Below, piece by piece: positions 9,901-18,440 of a DNA stretch of 64,000 nt (positions are counted from its first letter, which is position 1; the number at the start of each line of letters is the position of its first letter). The notes under the pieces are model-generated. The model saw only the letters and a list, made by a program, of their open reading frames with translations. It was not told the origin of the DNA and ran no database searches. Made by a program: the position numbers and the translations under genes. Source of the DNA: Saprospiraceae bacterium (lineage in GTDB: Bacteria > Bacteroidota > Bacteroidia > Chitinophagales > Saprospiraceae); the NCBI GenBank assembly GCA_013214355.1, contig JABSSL010000036.1, forward strand, positions 28,602 to 92,601, written 5' to 3'.

Positions 9901-11020
9901 CACCATGTTCGCTGTCGATGGGGTCCAAATTGCAGGATGTTCTTTTCAGGATCAAAGAAATGGGATAATTGCTGCCGCAGATTATCGCACAGGGATCAAG
10001 ACTTTTGATGCTTCAGTACGTGTGATCGGCAACAGTAGTAGCGGACCGAATACTTTTGAAAATCTTCATCGAGGAATCGAGCTGCAAGACATTTCCGAAG
10101 ATAATCCCTTTGTTTCCCATATTGAGGAAAATGTATTTCGTAATAATGCAACAGCTATTCGACTCGAAAATGCAAACAATGAGAGTGAACTACTTCGCAA
10201 CCGAGTTTTTGTGGGACACCCTTCCGGTGAGGATGCCTATGGTTTGGTGCTGCACAATAGCTCAGGATTTCGGGTAGAAGAGAACTATTGTAGTAGACAG
10301 CAAGGGACATCATCAGGTTTTACCCGTGGATTTGATATATTGAATACGTTTAACGCAAACAATCCTGCTAGTAATCCCTATTTTGGACACCATATTGTGT
10401 ACAATAATATTGCTCAGGACCTTTCAGAAGGATTCACGGCTTGGGGAGACCACTTGGCTGCTAATGGCGATGGTTTAGAGTTTCTTTGTAACCAAAACCT
10501 TGGGAATGGAACAGATTTCCATTTTCTCAACTGTCTTCAAGCTCAACAAGGTAGTGCTAGCCAGCCAGCCGGTAATACTTTTTCCTGCACAAGTACAAGC
10601 AAAGCGTTTGTCATCGGTGCAGCAGCAGCAGGTTGTATGACCTACTTTCACCTACAAGGGGCATCTTGTACCAACAGTTTTGCCACTGCCTATCCGAGCA
10701 TGACCTTTTCCGCAGTTAATAGCATGCCCAGCTGTAGTTATATTGTGTCAGTTGAAGAAAAGGAAATGGATAGACACGGAATAAGTATTTATCCAAATCC
10801 TACTAGTGATCGAGTCACCATCAAATGGCCTCACCAGTTAGAACTGGAGGAAGTTCGAGTGTTCAGCCTTTCAGGGAGAGCGTTGGAGACCTATTCTCTA
10901 CTTGGCCTTGCTTCTGGTTACCAACTAGACCTTCAACAGCTTCCAATTGGAGTGTACATACTTCAACTTAAAACGACTAGAGGAGGAATAAGCCATCACA
11001 AATTAGTCAAACAGCAATAG
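6938..11020 (+). CDS. Large T9SS secreted protein, propeller plus parallel beta-helix
   Basis: A 1360-residue secreted protein. The signal peptide (about 1-24) ends in PSLAQ. Residues about 60-800 contain sialidase/VPS10-like propeller repeats: short motifs such as ILIGTEQAGIWKW, DGGLSWEDLS, LLATDGGVALAE and IYLAISG. Residues about 840-1200 look like a right-handed parallel beta-helix (many N-rich turns, such as VINNSTISHARTAL and NVFRNNATAIRLENANN). The last 78 residues are a T9SS type A sorting domain (ISIYPNPTSDRV, PIGVYILQLK). No catalytic residues are recognisable; a surface adhesin or scaffold role is a guess. Only 51 bp separate it from the next gene, so the two are probably one transcript. 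Confidence 0.8.
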   Translation: MMFQAKKHLILLILTLLIYPSLAQEVESEYERTLNFLQQQAEVDTNKIKALNRFQFYNSNWINVENSLAAYGSAVRSTRSTNHCSNDLAQFELIGPMVYNNTYNTPFNGLISAIIGDPNDTDFILIGTEQAGIWKWRSSTSRWENVSDHLDLPGLGIYDIIRNPCNSNHLVASTGINWPNVSVSYGLLESFDAGDTWSVNTAVNASIEPLNFYITHLKVNPYKSDCDAGEFFYYAVKEERGGTGCNSSSILEIKYDGTSTTSNITTPTCSPCDNSCFWRYKGIRHLEVSGRNSFVLSVGARYTLDGGLYTYDGSTTTWTNIPLSGFPSVQQFSLSNVENNIAYLAYVSGLDKHVHRLDLNTNSLSFVTTFRSIQFQSASELLYAPVNNMLYLGNGNFYPFAVLNLTTGQKQIFRDQGIHADVRKQYLASSHIGMDRILLATDGGVALAEISPNNLASSTITDQSGVLMPNNQFFNMAVGQTVEEKYLGGSMHQGIFQKGLSGNLNWRLIYGGDGVATLINPFNPNRFFYQSNSRLINDRGFLSTIINGNPSNWFTGQKLKADPNDADIVFWTRGRANSSTGHLSVYSYKTNGWVTHIPTAAMHNVGVVEVSKKDGAIFIANHEPGDGSKIKLERKDDLSNGSFQIWDQGLLNINGNVQTLRQHLSYKRINDVAVDPDNPNLIYLAISGIVTQGSNPHLAVPEVMRVLRSKDGGLSWEDLSVGLDATPCNKLLFQAGTDGRVFVSNEYGIFFRDNTFLDTDPWQCFHEQLPARVITGMEINYCRNELVVSAFGNGAWKTDLSVLGTVKKASEITTNTTWDNQSKVIYNDLVVKAGVKLMIQNCNIKLASDVKLIVEPTAQLTILGSAITALCEDNCWAGIAVEGNSNLPQLAANQGIVVINNSTISHARTALSAVGLTSDFSALDYTQMGGILNVINATFEDNRRAILINSYQHINAGIPTNNISTITNSSFLITDNYRDNCGSNEAFITMFAVDGVQIAGCSFQDQRNGIIAAADYRTGIKTFDASVRVIGNSSSGPNTFENLHRGIELQDISEDNPFVSHIEENVFRNNATAIRLENANNESELLRNRVFVGHPSGEDAYGLVLHNSSGFRVEENYCSRQQGTSSGFTRGFDILNTFNANNPASNPYFGHHIVYNNIAQDLSEGFTAWGDHLAANGDGLEFLCNQNLGNGTDFHFLNCLQAQQGSASQPAGNTFSCTSTSKAFVIGAAAAGCMTYFHLQGASCTNSFATAYPSMTFSAVNSMPSCSYIVSVEEKEMDRHGISIYPNPTSDRVTIKWPHQLELEEVRVFSLSGRALETYSLLGLASGYQLDLQQLPIGVYILQLKTTRGGISHHKLVKQQ

Positions 11021-11071
11021 TTCCCAACAAACAATTCTACATCCAAATCAACCATAAACCACTTTTCAAAA

Positions 11072-12289
11072 ATGAAATTACAAGCAGCCTTACCCCTTCT
11101 TTTATCACTGCTTTTTATCTTCTCTACAGCCAAAGCTCAAGTTGTCTTTTTCCAGGAAGACTTTAATAATGGATTACCGAATGACTGGACACAGGAAACC
11201 GGCGATGACCGGCTCATTTGGCAGGTCCGAGGAGATGGCGAAGCCTTATTTGGCCAATTTTGGAATAATCGGCAGCGCTTAGATTCACCTTCGGGTGGTG
11301 GCGCAGCTGTCTTCGATTCTGATGGCTATCAATTCAATCCAGAGACTTTAATCCCTTTCCCGCACCGAGCCGGCCTGGTCTCACCAGTAATCGATATTAG
11401 TGGGTGTGAACGGGTGGCCATCCAGTTTTACCAGTACTATCGCAATTTTGAAAGCGTAACCAATGTAGGTGTATCCTTTAATGGAGGACTGAATTGGGAG
11501 GATGTTCCCGTAAATCAAGGGATTCCCAGAGCCGCTGAGACGTCTAATTCGAATCTTGTGTTTCTGGAGTTGACCGAATTTACTGCAGGGCAAACTGAAG
11601 TGCAGATTCGATTCTTGTTTGAAGGAAGTAACTTCTTCTGGATTGTTGACGATGTGCAATTGCTAGAGTTGCCGCCTGAGTTTGGAGAAACCTTCCCCGC
11701 TCTTCTAGGAGATAGTCTCACCCAATGGGAAATCCCATTTTTGGTTGATTCTCTGGGAGGCGCCTATCCCCCCAATGAACTAGCCGTCCAATGGTCAGCC
11801 ACGGCTACCGACGCATTTAAAGATAGCCTCCGGCAAAAACTGCAGGTCGTATCTTATGATACTTGTACTTGTAGTGATCTCGAGCTTTTTCACTTCGCTG
11901 ATACCTTTGAAATTGACCTCACACAAAACCTGTTGGTAAATGGAGATTTTGCTAATGGGGCAGAAGGCTTTAGGAGTGAGCTAAATAACAATTGTGGAAA
12001 TTGTAATGCCTCTTCCTACTGTGTCGGAACTCAAATGACCGACATCTGCCCGCTAAATGCAACTTGGGCCAGTAATAACTTCTCCGCCTTTGATGATCCC
12101 GGGACCAATCAATTTTTGATTGTTGACGGTAGTGTTACCCCCGGAGTTAATATCTGGTGTCAGGATGTTATGTTGGAAGCCAATGAAGACTATCTGTTTG
12201 CCTTTAGAGGGAGAAACTTGTTAGCGAGCAATCCCAGCCCACAGCTCCAACTGCTGGCCAATGGACTGCTACGACTACCGCTACCGTAA
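11072..12289 (+). CDS. T9SS subtilisin-like protease, N-terminal part (frameshifted)
   Basis: This is the N-terminal 405 residues of a protein whose reading frame breaks near 12255-12265. It has a signal peptide (1-22, ending STAKAQ) and a MAM/choice-of-anchor-like beta-sandwich (about 25-200, starting at FFQEDFNNGLPNDWTQ). A short segment with SYDTCTCSDLELF follows, then a second sandwich-like domain starting at NLLVNGDFANGAEGF. The last few residues before the stop are out of frame. In the next frame the sequence continues directly into TVTLCLEQLNGG and then the protease domain at 12349-13722. Together they would form about 883 residues. The disruption is either a real one-base loss or a sequencing error. 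Confidence 0.8.
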   Translation: MKLQAALPLLLSLLFIFSTAKAQVVFFQEDFNNGLPNDWTQETGDDRLIWQVRGDGEALFGQFWNNRQRLDSPSGGGAAVFDSDGYQFNPETLIPFPHRAGLVSPVIDISGCERVAIQFYQYYRNFESVTNVGVSFNGGLNWEDVPVNQGIPRAAETSNSNLVFLELTEFTAGQTEVQIRFLFEGSNFFWIVDDVQLLELPPEFGETFPALLGDSLTQWEIPFLVDSLGGAYPPNELAVQWSATATDAFKDSLRQKLQVVSYDTCTCSDLELFHFADTFEIDLTQNLLVNGDFANGAEGFRSELNNNCGNCNASSYCVGTQMTDICPLNATWASNNFSAFDDPGTNQFLIVDGSVTPGVNIWCQDVMLEANEDYLFAFRGRNLLASNPSPQLQLLANGLLRLPLP

Positions 12290-12348
12290 CACTCTGCCTA
12301 GAACAACTCAATGGAGGGCTAATTGGTAATGACTACGGTATTGACGAT

Positions 12349-13722
12349 TTGATCTTGGTCAAGGATGGGAATACTATTCTAAATATTCAGGAGAAAAAAG
12401 CTACGGCCGATCAGGAGAATGATGGAGTACAAGAAACGGATTTCAATTACTACAATGGCGACTTCCTAGATATCAAGGAAACTCCCGCTTTCTATGGCGA
12501 TACCTATCCCGCCCTCCCGCAACCCCAGCCCGCACAACAAGAGGAAGTAGTGGTTGCGATTTTGGATACCGGGATCGATTATAATTATAAGGAAGACATC
12601 ACCAACGTAGGTCCAATTGCCATAGGAGAATACCTCCGACCAAGCCTACAAGCTTGCTACCCAGAGGATATTTTGGGCTGGAACTTTATTCATGCAGATG
12701 ATCCCATCCTACAAAACAAACCTTTTGATGATCACAGCCATGGGACACATGTGGCAGGTATCATCATTCAAAATTGGCAAGCCCTGACGGATGACTGTTG
12801 TGAGTTAAAGATTTTACCCGTAAAGACCCATGATTTTCGGGGCTTAGGGAAGTTGTTCAATGTAAGTTGTGGGATTTACTATGCCACGGAAGAAAATGCG
12901 AATTTTATCAATGCCAGTTGGGGATTTAGCGCAGTACAGTCACCAACGGATGGTGTTTTACACAATGCCATAGAATATGCCCGTGACCAAAGAGGTATTC
13001 AACTGATTACCTCAGCTGGGAATGAAGGCGTATCTCTGGTGGACTATCCGGATTATCCTTCCAACTATGATCTGGACAACGTCCTGTCCACCGCAGCCTT
13101 GGATAGCATGGAAAACCTCTGGTCATTTTCCAACTTCTCAGATCTTTGGGTGGAGTATGCGGCAAAGGGAGTAGGTGTTTTTAGTAGTGTGCCTATGGGT
13201 AGTATCAATGCCGATCCTGCTAGTTTTTGGACGACAAAATCTGGAACCTCTATGGCTGCTCCCGTGGTCACTGCTGCTGCTGCTAAATTGAATTGCCTAG
13301 ATTTTGAAGATAATTCAATAGATATCATTGGGAAACTAGAAGTCTTAAGTGAGCAATCTACACCCTTGATTCCAATGGTGTTGGATGGCAGAACTATGGA
13401 CTTCTACGACCTGATCGGAAGAATTGATGATTGTACCTTACAGGTGACCGCTGTGGTAGATTTGGAAGGGCAAGCAGAGGTGAATGTTTTTCCTAATCCT
13501 TTTCAAACCGGCCTTACGATAAAAGTAGAAGACAGCTCCGTTCATTTCCATCAATTGTTACTTACGGATGCCCTGGGACGGATACTTTCTCAGGAAGTGC
13601 TAGATAAGCGAGCTTCAGCTTGGACAAAAGAACTAAACCTTAGCCACTTACCTAAAGGGATCTACCAGCTCCAATTGCTAGCCCCTGAAGGACAAGTCAC
13701 ACAGATGATTGTGAAACAGTAA
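12349..13722 (+). CDS. T9SS subtilisin-like protease, catalytic and C-terminal part (frameshifted)
   Basis: This frame carries a complete S8 peptidase domain. Counting from the ATG at 12349, the Asp is D73 in VVAILDTGID, the His is H131 in DDHSHGTHVAG and the Ser is S301 in KSGTSMAAP; the Asn of the oxyanion hole is in ITSAGNEG. The last 80 residues are a T9SS sorting domain (VFPNPFQTG, PKGIYQLQLL). The ATG used here is internal to the ancestral gene: the frame is open back to 12187 and matches the end of the upstream part. As it stands the product would lack a signal peptide and could not be exported, so the gene is inactive unless the frameshift is an artefact. Confidence 0.85.
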   Translation: MILVKDGNTILNIQEKKATADQENDGVQETDFNYYNGDFLDIKETPAFYGDTYPALPQPQPAQQEEVVVAILDTGIDYNYKEDITNVGPIAIGEYLRPSLQACYPEDILGWNFIHADDPILQNKPFDDHSHGTHVAGIIIQNWQALTDDCCELKILPVKTHDFRGLGKLFNVSCGIYYATEENANFINASWGFSAVQSPTDGVLHNAIEYARDQRGIQLITSAGNEGVSLVDYPDYPSNYDLDNVLSTAALDSMENLWSFSNFSDLWVEYAAKGVGVFSSVPMGSINADPASFWTTKSGTSMAAPVVTAAAAKLNCLDFEDNSIDIIGKLEVLSEQSTPLIPMVLDGRTMDFYDLIGRIDDCTLQVTAVVDLEGQAEVNVFPNPFQTGLTIKVEDSSVHFHQLLLTDALGRILSQEVLDKRASAWTKELNLSHLPKGIYQLQLLAPEGQVTQMIVKQ

Positions 13723-13793
13723 ACGCCTCTTTTAGGCGAGGACTTTCGGAAGTTCGCCGAGAAAAGCGTGCATTTTTCGCCATAGAGACCTAC

Positions 13794-13826
13794 ATTAGAG
13801 GAAAGAATTAATCACTTTCCTCTAAT
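13794..13826 (+). promoter_or_regulatory. Perfect 12-bp inverted repeat in front of the CHAT gene start
   Basis: ATTAGAGGAAAG (13794-13805) and CTTTCCTCTAAT (13815-13826) are exact reverse complements separated by nine A/T-rich bases. The ATG follows four bases later, at 13831. In RNA this hairpin would cover the translation start region; in DNA it could be an operator. There is no T tract, so it is not a typical terminator. Confidence 0.6.
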
Positions 13827-13830
13827 CTCT

Positions 13831-16632
13831 ATGTCCAACCGTCTCAAGAACTATTGTGTCTTTCCTTTCCTATTTGTCTACGTCCATCTTTTTGCTCAGG
13901 ATAATTCCTTCCCGAACTTTGCTGAGGCCTTAGCTTGGGCCCGTTCCTCCGAACAATCGCTAGAGGATGCCCTGCCTGTTTTTGATCAATACATTGAAAA
14001 GGCAAATCAAGCTGGTCATTCAGATACAGTGGCCCTATTGATCCACTACAAGGCAGTGAAGTACTATAGGATTAATACTGATTCCGCCATTGCGATCAAT
14101 GCTAAAGCCATTATCCTACGAATGGAGCAAAAGGACCGTGAAGGAGCTTCTCGAAGTTATTATAATCAGGGACTCTTCTACAATGCTAAAGGAGAGCCAG
14201 ACGGAGTGAAGGAAAGCTTTGAGGCTATACTCAACTTAGATTATAGTAAGGATAATCCCATGTTTGCGAGTAGCTCCATCCGCTTGAGTCTAGCAGAGCG
14301 GGATCGTGGAGATTATGAACGGGCTCTATATTATTTGGATATTGCTTTTCATCCCTTAGAAAAAGAAAAGGATAAATCACGCAGGGATAGTACCAACTTA
14401 GGCTTGCTCCATCACGCTTACAGTACGATCTATAACCAAATGGGAGATAGCTTACTGTCGTTAAAAGCTAAAACCCACCTTAGAGAAGAAATTGAAATAT
14501 ATCGAACCTTAGAACTGGAGAATCGGTTGGCAGCAGCCTATTTCGAACTGGGTAGTGCTTTCGAAAACCTACACCAATACGATAGCGCCATTTATTTCTT
14601 TGAAGAGGCCAAGGTGGCCTATGCCATGCTTGAAAATGAGGAGATGGTAAATGATGCGCAAAATAACTTGAGTTTACCCTTACGAAAACTCGGAAGATAT
14701 GCAGAAGCCTTGGAAGCCCTGCAACAAAGTTTACGAAAGCATCAAGTTTCAGTAGGGGAGGGACCGCACCCAGCTAAAGCTAGATTGTATGATAATTTAG
14801 GAGAAGTTTACCTGGCAAAGGGTGAAATCACTAAAGCCATCTTTCACTTTCAGCAAGCCATTGATAACATAGTGCCCTTTCCAGGGGCGGATGGATTGGA
14901 AGCCAACCCTAGTCGCAAGGCCGTCGAAGACTTGGTGGACAAAGAGGATTTACTTACCTACCTAAGGGATAAGGCACGGGCTTGGCAAGCCTATTACCAG
15001 CAGGACAATCAGGAAAGTCATTTACAACAGGCCTTACAGAGCTTGTTGCTGGCAGACTATGTCGTAGACTTGATGCGAAGAGAGCATCTTGATGCCGAAT
15101 CCAAGTTGTTTTGGAGAAGAAAAGTACACCCCATCTACGAAGAAGGACTGGCCATTTGTTATGCGCTAGCCGATGCCGAGCAAGCCTTCTATTTCATGGA
15201 AAAAAGTAAGGCGGTGCTGTTGCTAGATGCGCTGATGGAAATGGATACTCGGAAATGGATCGCCCCGGCTCTGGCTGAACAAGAGCTTTCCCGAACTGAA
15301 GAACTGATTGAGGCTAGACAGGAACTGCAAGCAAAACCGGATGACCCCTCGATCCGCAAAAGAATCTTAGATGCTCAAAATCAGTTGCAGGCCATCCGTA
15401 GTGATATTCAAACCCAATCCCCTGAGTATTATGATCTCCGCTATAAAACCGCTCAGATAGCAAGAGCAGATTTCCTGACTGAATTACCTGAGGGCACGGC
15501 CTCGGTACAGTTCTTTTCGGGAGAAGATCATACCTATATATTGAGCTTGGAACCACAGCAATCAAGACTCTATCGAGTAGATTCTCGTCTGCTGAATCCC
15601 ACGATCTTTGATTACCTATCCTATTTTGAGAGCGCTGCCCAAATCCTGCAAAGCCCAGATGCCTATCAACAAGCCGGCTTTCTCTTGTACAACACGCTTA
15701 TGGCACCTGCTCTAGCAGACCTGCAAAGCAAGCGCTTGATTCTAATGCCGGATGGCCTTTTACACAACCTACCATTTGAAGCCCTTATCACAGCGGTACA
15801 AGAGGGTGCTAGTATTAGCTCCTGGGACTACTTTCAGCAAAGCCATATTATCAGCTATGCTTATTCGGCCACCATTTTCTCCAAGCAGCTGCAGGCGAGT
15901 CGGGGAACGGGGCAGCAGAAGACCAAAATCTTGGCCTTGGCGCCATTTGCGGAGGAAGGAGATGAGACTTGGGGAGCGCTTGCTTATAGCGATGATGAGA
16001 TTAATGGTATTGCAGAACTTGGATTGGGTGGACGATTTGAAAGTGGGATGGAAGCCAGTTATGCCTTTTTTCAAGAAAATGCCACCCAATTTGGTATACT
16101 ACACCTCTCTACCCATGCAGCAGTCAATGCCAAGGAAGGGGAGCCCTTTATTGATTTTCGAGATGAACGGCTGTACCTCCGAGATTTATATCGCCTGCAA
16201 CTTCCAACTGATTTAGTAGTGCTAAGTGCTTGCCAGACGAATTTAGGAGAGTTGAAGCGAGGAGAGGGGGTGATGAGTCTGAACCGAGGATTTACCTATG
16301 CTGGGGCAAGAAGTCTCATCTCCAGTTTGTGGAGTGTTAATGATAGAGCTACCGCTAAGATCTTTGGACAATTCTATACCCACCTCAAAGCTGGACAGTC
16401 AAAAGCAGAGGCTTTGCACCAGGCCAAGTTGGCTTACCTAGGAAGTGCAGAACTGCCGGATGAAGAAAAGTCGCCCTACTATTGGGCAGGGTTTATTCAC
16501 TATGGTGATGACAGTACATTACAGCTCCAAGAGGCTAGCTTTGGCCGCGCTTTCTGGTTGACTTTGGCAAGTTGCGTGCTCTTCGTGGGCTTGCTCTTCG
16601 GACGGTTTATACAGAGATCCAATGGGAATTGA
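13831..16632 (+). CDS. TPR-CHAT domain protein, membrane anchored
   Basis: A 933-residue protein with a signal peptide (about 1-22), TPR repeats (about 60-400), a coiled-coil-like linker (about 480-540) and a CHAT domain (about 590-890). CHAT domains are caspase-like cysteine peptidases of the separase/HetF group. The expected dyad is present: His762 in FGILHLSTHA and Cys801 in LSACQTNLG. The typical RGEGVMSLNRGFTYAGARSL and SLWSVND segments follow. One membrane span (about 906-927) and a short basic tail close the protein. The N-terminal signal and C-terminal span place the peptidase in the periplasm. It ends the T9SS set that faces the ECF sigma operon. Its target is unknown; the TPR anti-sigma factor and the neighbouring secreted proteins are candidates. 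Confidence 0.88.
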   Translation: MSNRLKNYCVFPFLFVYVHLFAQDNSFPNFAEALAWARSSEQSLEDALPVFDQYIEKANQAGHSDTVALLIHYKAVKYYRINTDSAIAINAKAIILRMEQKDREGASRSYYNQGLFYNAKGEPDGVKESFEAILNLDYSKDNPMFASSSIRLSLAERDRGDYERALYYLDIAFHPLEKEKDKSRRDSTNLGLLHHAYSTIYNQMGDSLLSLKAKTHLREEIEIYRTLELENRLAAAYFELGSAFENLHQYDSAIYFFEEAKVAYAMLENEEMVNDAQNNLSLPLRKLGRYAEALEALQQSLRKHQVSVGEGPHPAKARLYDNLGEVYLAKGEITKAIFHFQQAIDNIVPFPGADGLEANPSRKAVEDLVDKEDLLTYLRDKARAWQAYYQQDNQESHLQQALQSLLLADYVVDLMRREHLDAESKLFWRRKVHPIYEEGLAICYALADAEQAFYFMEKSKAVLLLDALMEMDTRKWIAPALAEQELSRTEELIEARQELQAKPDDPSIRKRILDAQNQLQAIRSDIQTQSPEYYDLRYKTAQIARADFLTELPEGTASVQFFSGEDHTYILSLEPQQSRLYRVDSRLLNPTIFDYLSYFESAAQILQSPDAYQQAGFLLYNTLMAPALADLQSKRLILMPDGLLHNLPFEALITAVQEGASISSWDYFQQSHIISYAYSATIFSKQLQASRGTGQQKTKILALAPFAEEGDETWGALAYSDDEINGIAELGLGGRFESGMEASYAFFQENATQFGILHLSTHAAVNAKEGEPFIDFRDERLYLRDLYRLQLPTDLVVLSACQTNLGELKRGEGVMSLNRGFTYAGARSLISSLWSVNDRATAKIFGQFYTHLKAGQSKAEALHQAKLAYLGSAELPDEEKSPYYWAGFIHYGDDSTLQLQEASFGRAFWLTLASCVLFVGLLFGRFIQRSNGN

Positions 16633-16664
16633 GCATTCATTCTCAAGTTTTCCCTGCCGTATTT

Positions 16665-17195
16665 CTATAGTTTCCCTAAATGGTCTAGTGCCAAATAAGC
16701 CAAGTCTATATTGACAAAAGTGTGATCTTCTTTATTTTTAATGAATGCTCTGAATTCTTCAATAGGAAGCGTGAAGACTTCGATAAATTCATTCTCATCT
16801 AAATTTTGCTTACCGGTAGCACGACAATTGGTGGCCACTAAGAAGTATTGGTACTCCGTGCTGTAAGCACTGCGTTTGGCCTTTAAAAGGACAACTTCAT
16901 CAGATTCGTATCCCGTTTCTTCAAGCAATTCTCGCTTGGCAGCTTCTTCTGGTTGCTCATTTTTTTCCAAATAGCCTTCGCAACAACTAGTGAGTACTAT
17001 TTCTGGGCCAGGCCTATACTGTTTGATCAGAACGACATCCCAGTTCTCTGTAAAAGCTGCCACGGAGATGTAGGGGCTATTGCCGATTACATCAAAGCTT
17101 GACTTCTTGCCATTCGGTAGTATAAAGAGCTTTTGCCACATTTTTCGCCAACCATCGTAAGCTAGGTCTTCGTGTATTTTTTGCCAGTACAACAT
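16665..17195 (-). CDS. NUDIX hydrolase
   Basis: A 176-residue protein with a complete Nudix box, GX5EX7REXXEEXG, read in GYLEKNEQPEEAAKRELLEE followed by TGY (about residues 70-92). The box binds the metal that hydrolyses a nucleoside diphosphate linked to another group. The surrounding sequence (VVLIKQYRPGPE before the box) is like the ADP-ribose/ADP-sugar pyrophosphatase group. It is convergent with the CHAT gene, with only 32 bp between, and appears to be a single-gene unit. Confidence 0.9.
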   Translation of the reverse strand: MLYWQKIHEDLAYDGWRKMWQKLFILPNGKKSSFDVIGNSPYISVAAFTENWDVVLIKQYRPGPEIVLTSCCEGYLEKNEQPEEAAKRELLEETGYESDEVVLLKAKRSAYSTEYQYFLVATNCRATGKQNLDENEFIEVFTLPIEEFRAFIKNKEDHTFVNIDLAYLALDHLGKL

Positions 17196-17478
17196 AAGTC
17201 AATAGAGTAGAGGTTTAGTGTAAAGTAACTTCTGCGATCTGGTTTTACATTGGATTTGATGAGGATAAAAGGTGGTTTTGGATCCAAAGAAGATCCAATC
17301 CACTAGGGCTGCGTTAGCAAAATTAACGTATATCTGAACATTTTAATACATTTTCACGTCGCTTCTAATTTCCTAAAAAAAATTAAACTATTGCTAACTC
17401 CCGCTTAACTTCTCTTAACATTTAAAGCCTACATCTTGCCGCCATCATTAGCAATTAACCACACAAAATTTATTCATT

Positions 17479-18168
17479 ATGAGAGCCATGTCCAAAGTAT
17501 TTTTCACTTTTTGTTTGAGTATGATGACCCTTGTAGCTGTAGCTCAAACATCCTTTGGCCTTAGAATGGGAAGCACTTGGAGTAATGTGAATACTTCAGA
17601 AGCAATTGGAAATGCAACACCCAACTTTAAAAATATAAATGGATTTAGCATCGGTGCATTTGCCGAGATACCGGTAGCTCCTCAATTCTCTATCCAGCCT
17701 GAAATCGGATTCACTCGTAAAGGATTTGTAGTTGCAGAAGGCTTTGATGCACCATTGTTTGGGGTAGACTTACCCATCGGTGTTACTGCGGAAACAAAGT
17801 TCGATTATCTAGAAATACCTGTTTTAGCAAAGTATAGTTTTGGCGAAGATAAGTTGAAAGCTTATGTCGCTGTAGGTCCTAATATAGGCTATGCCTTGAA
17901 CGGGCGAGTGGATACCAAAACGAACTTATTGGTAGATATCAACCTTGGATCAACCGAAATCAATCTCCAAGATCAGGACTTTAATCGCATTGAAATTGGC
18001 GCCACTGGTGCAGTGGGAGCAAGCTACGATGCTGGTTTCGGTACGCTATTTGTAGATGCAAGGTACAATAGAGGCTTTACAGAAGTATATAATCTACCTT
18101 TTGTAGATGAGAAAGTAAGAACCAGTGGCTTTGGCCTTAATGTAGGTTTCGCAGTACCGATTAACTAG
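17479..18168 (+). CDS. Outer-membrane beta-barrel protein (PorT-like)
   Basis: A 229-residue protein with a signal peptide (about 1-22, ending VAVAQ) and amphipathic strands alternating with short turns, as in the eight-stranded OMP_b-brl_2 family common in Bacteroidota. Strand-like stretches include SFGLRMGSTWSNV, FSIQPEIGFTRKGF and GFGLNVGFAVPIN; the C-terminus is a beta strand. Role unknown. The 283 bp upstream contain no gene and only a small 7-bp hairpin (17278-17298). A strong terminator follows at 18266. Confidence 0.85.
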   Translation: MRAMSKVFFTFCLSMMTLVAVAQTSFGLRMGSTWSNVNTSEAIGNATPNFKNINGFSIGAFAEIPVAPQFSIQPEIGFTRKGFVVAEGFDAPLFGVDLPIGVTAETKFDYLEIPVLAKYSFGEDKLKAYVAVGPNIGYALNGRVDTKTNLLVDINLGSTEINLQDQDFNRIEIGATGAVGASYDAGFGTLFVDARYNRGFTEVYNLPFVDEKVRTSGFGLNVGFAVPIN

Positions 18169-18265
18169 AGCTATATAAAAGAAAGTCCCCAGTTAAACCA
18201 AACCCCATAACCCCAATAACCAATAACTCCAAAAAACATAACCCCAATTCCAAATTCCTTTTGAA

Positions 18266-18297
18266 CCACTGATGGCTTGGCTATCAGTGGTTTTTTT
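18266..18297 (+). terminator. Rho-independent terminator
   Basis: CCACTGAT (18266-18273) pairs with ATCAGTGG (18283-18290) and is followed by seven T. It ends the barrel gene transcript. Confidence 0.85.
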
Positions 18298-18369
18298 AAT
18301 TCTATAGCCAACAATTGTAATCAAAATAATTACAAAAATCAAAAAAGTTAAATTTTTATACTCAAAATA

Positions 18370-18399
18370 TTGTCAAATTTGAAAAGTTTCGTATATTTG
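18370..18399 (+). promoter_or_regulatory. Strong Bacteroidota-type promoter
   Basis: TTG (18370-18372) and TATATTTG (18392-18399) are spaced by 19 bp, an exact match to the TTTG/TTG-N19-21-TAnnTTTG consensus. Transcription would start near 18406 and run into the terminator at 18621-18646. Confidence 0.75.
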
Positions 18400-18440
18400 T
18401 ATCAACACAACAAACAAAAACACCTATAACCAATTGAAAG

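Noticed and set aside
12240..12290. Programmed ribosomal frameshift in the subtilisin gene
   Set aside because: No slippery heptamer or downstream pseudoknot is visible; one lost base explains the data more simply.
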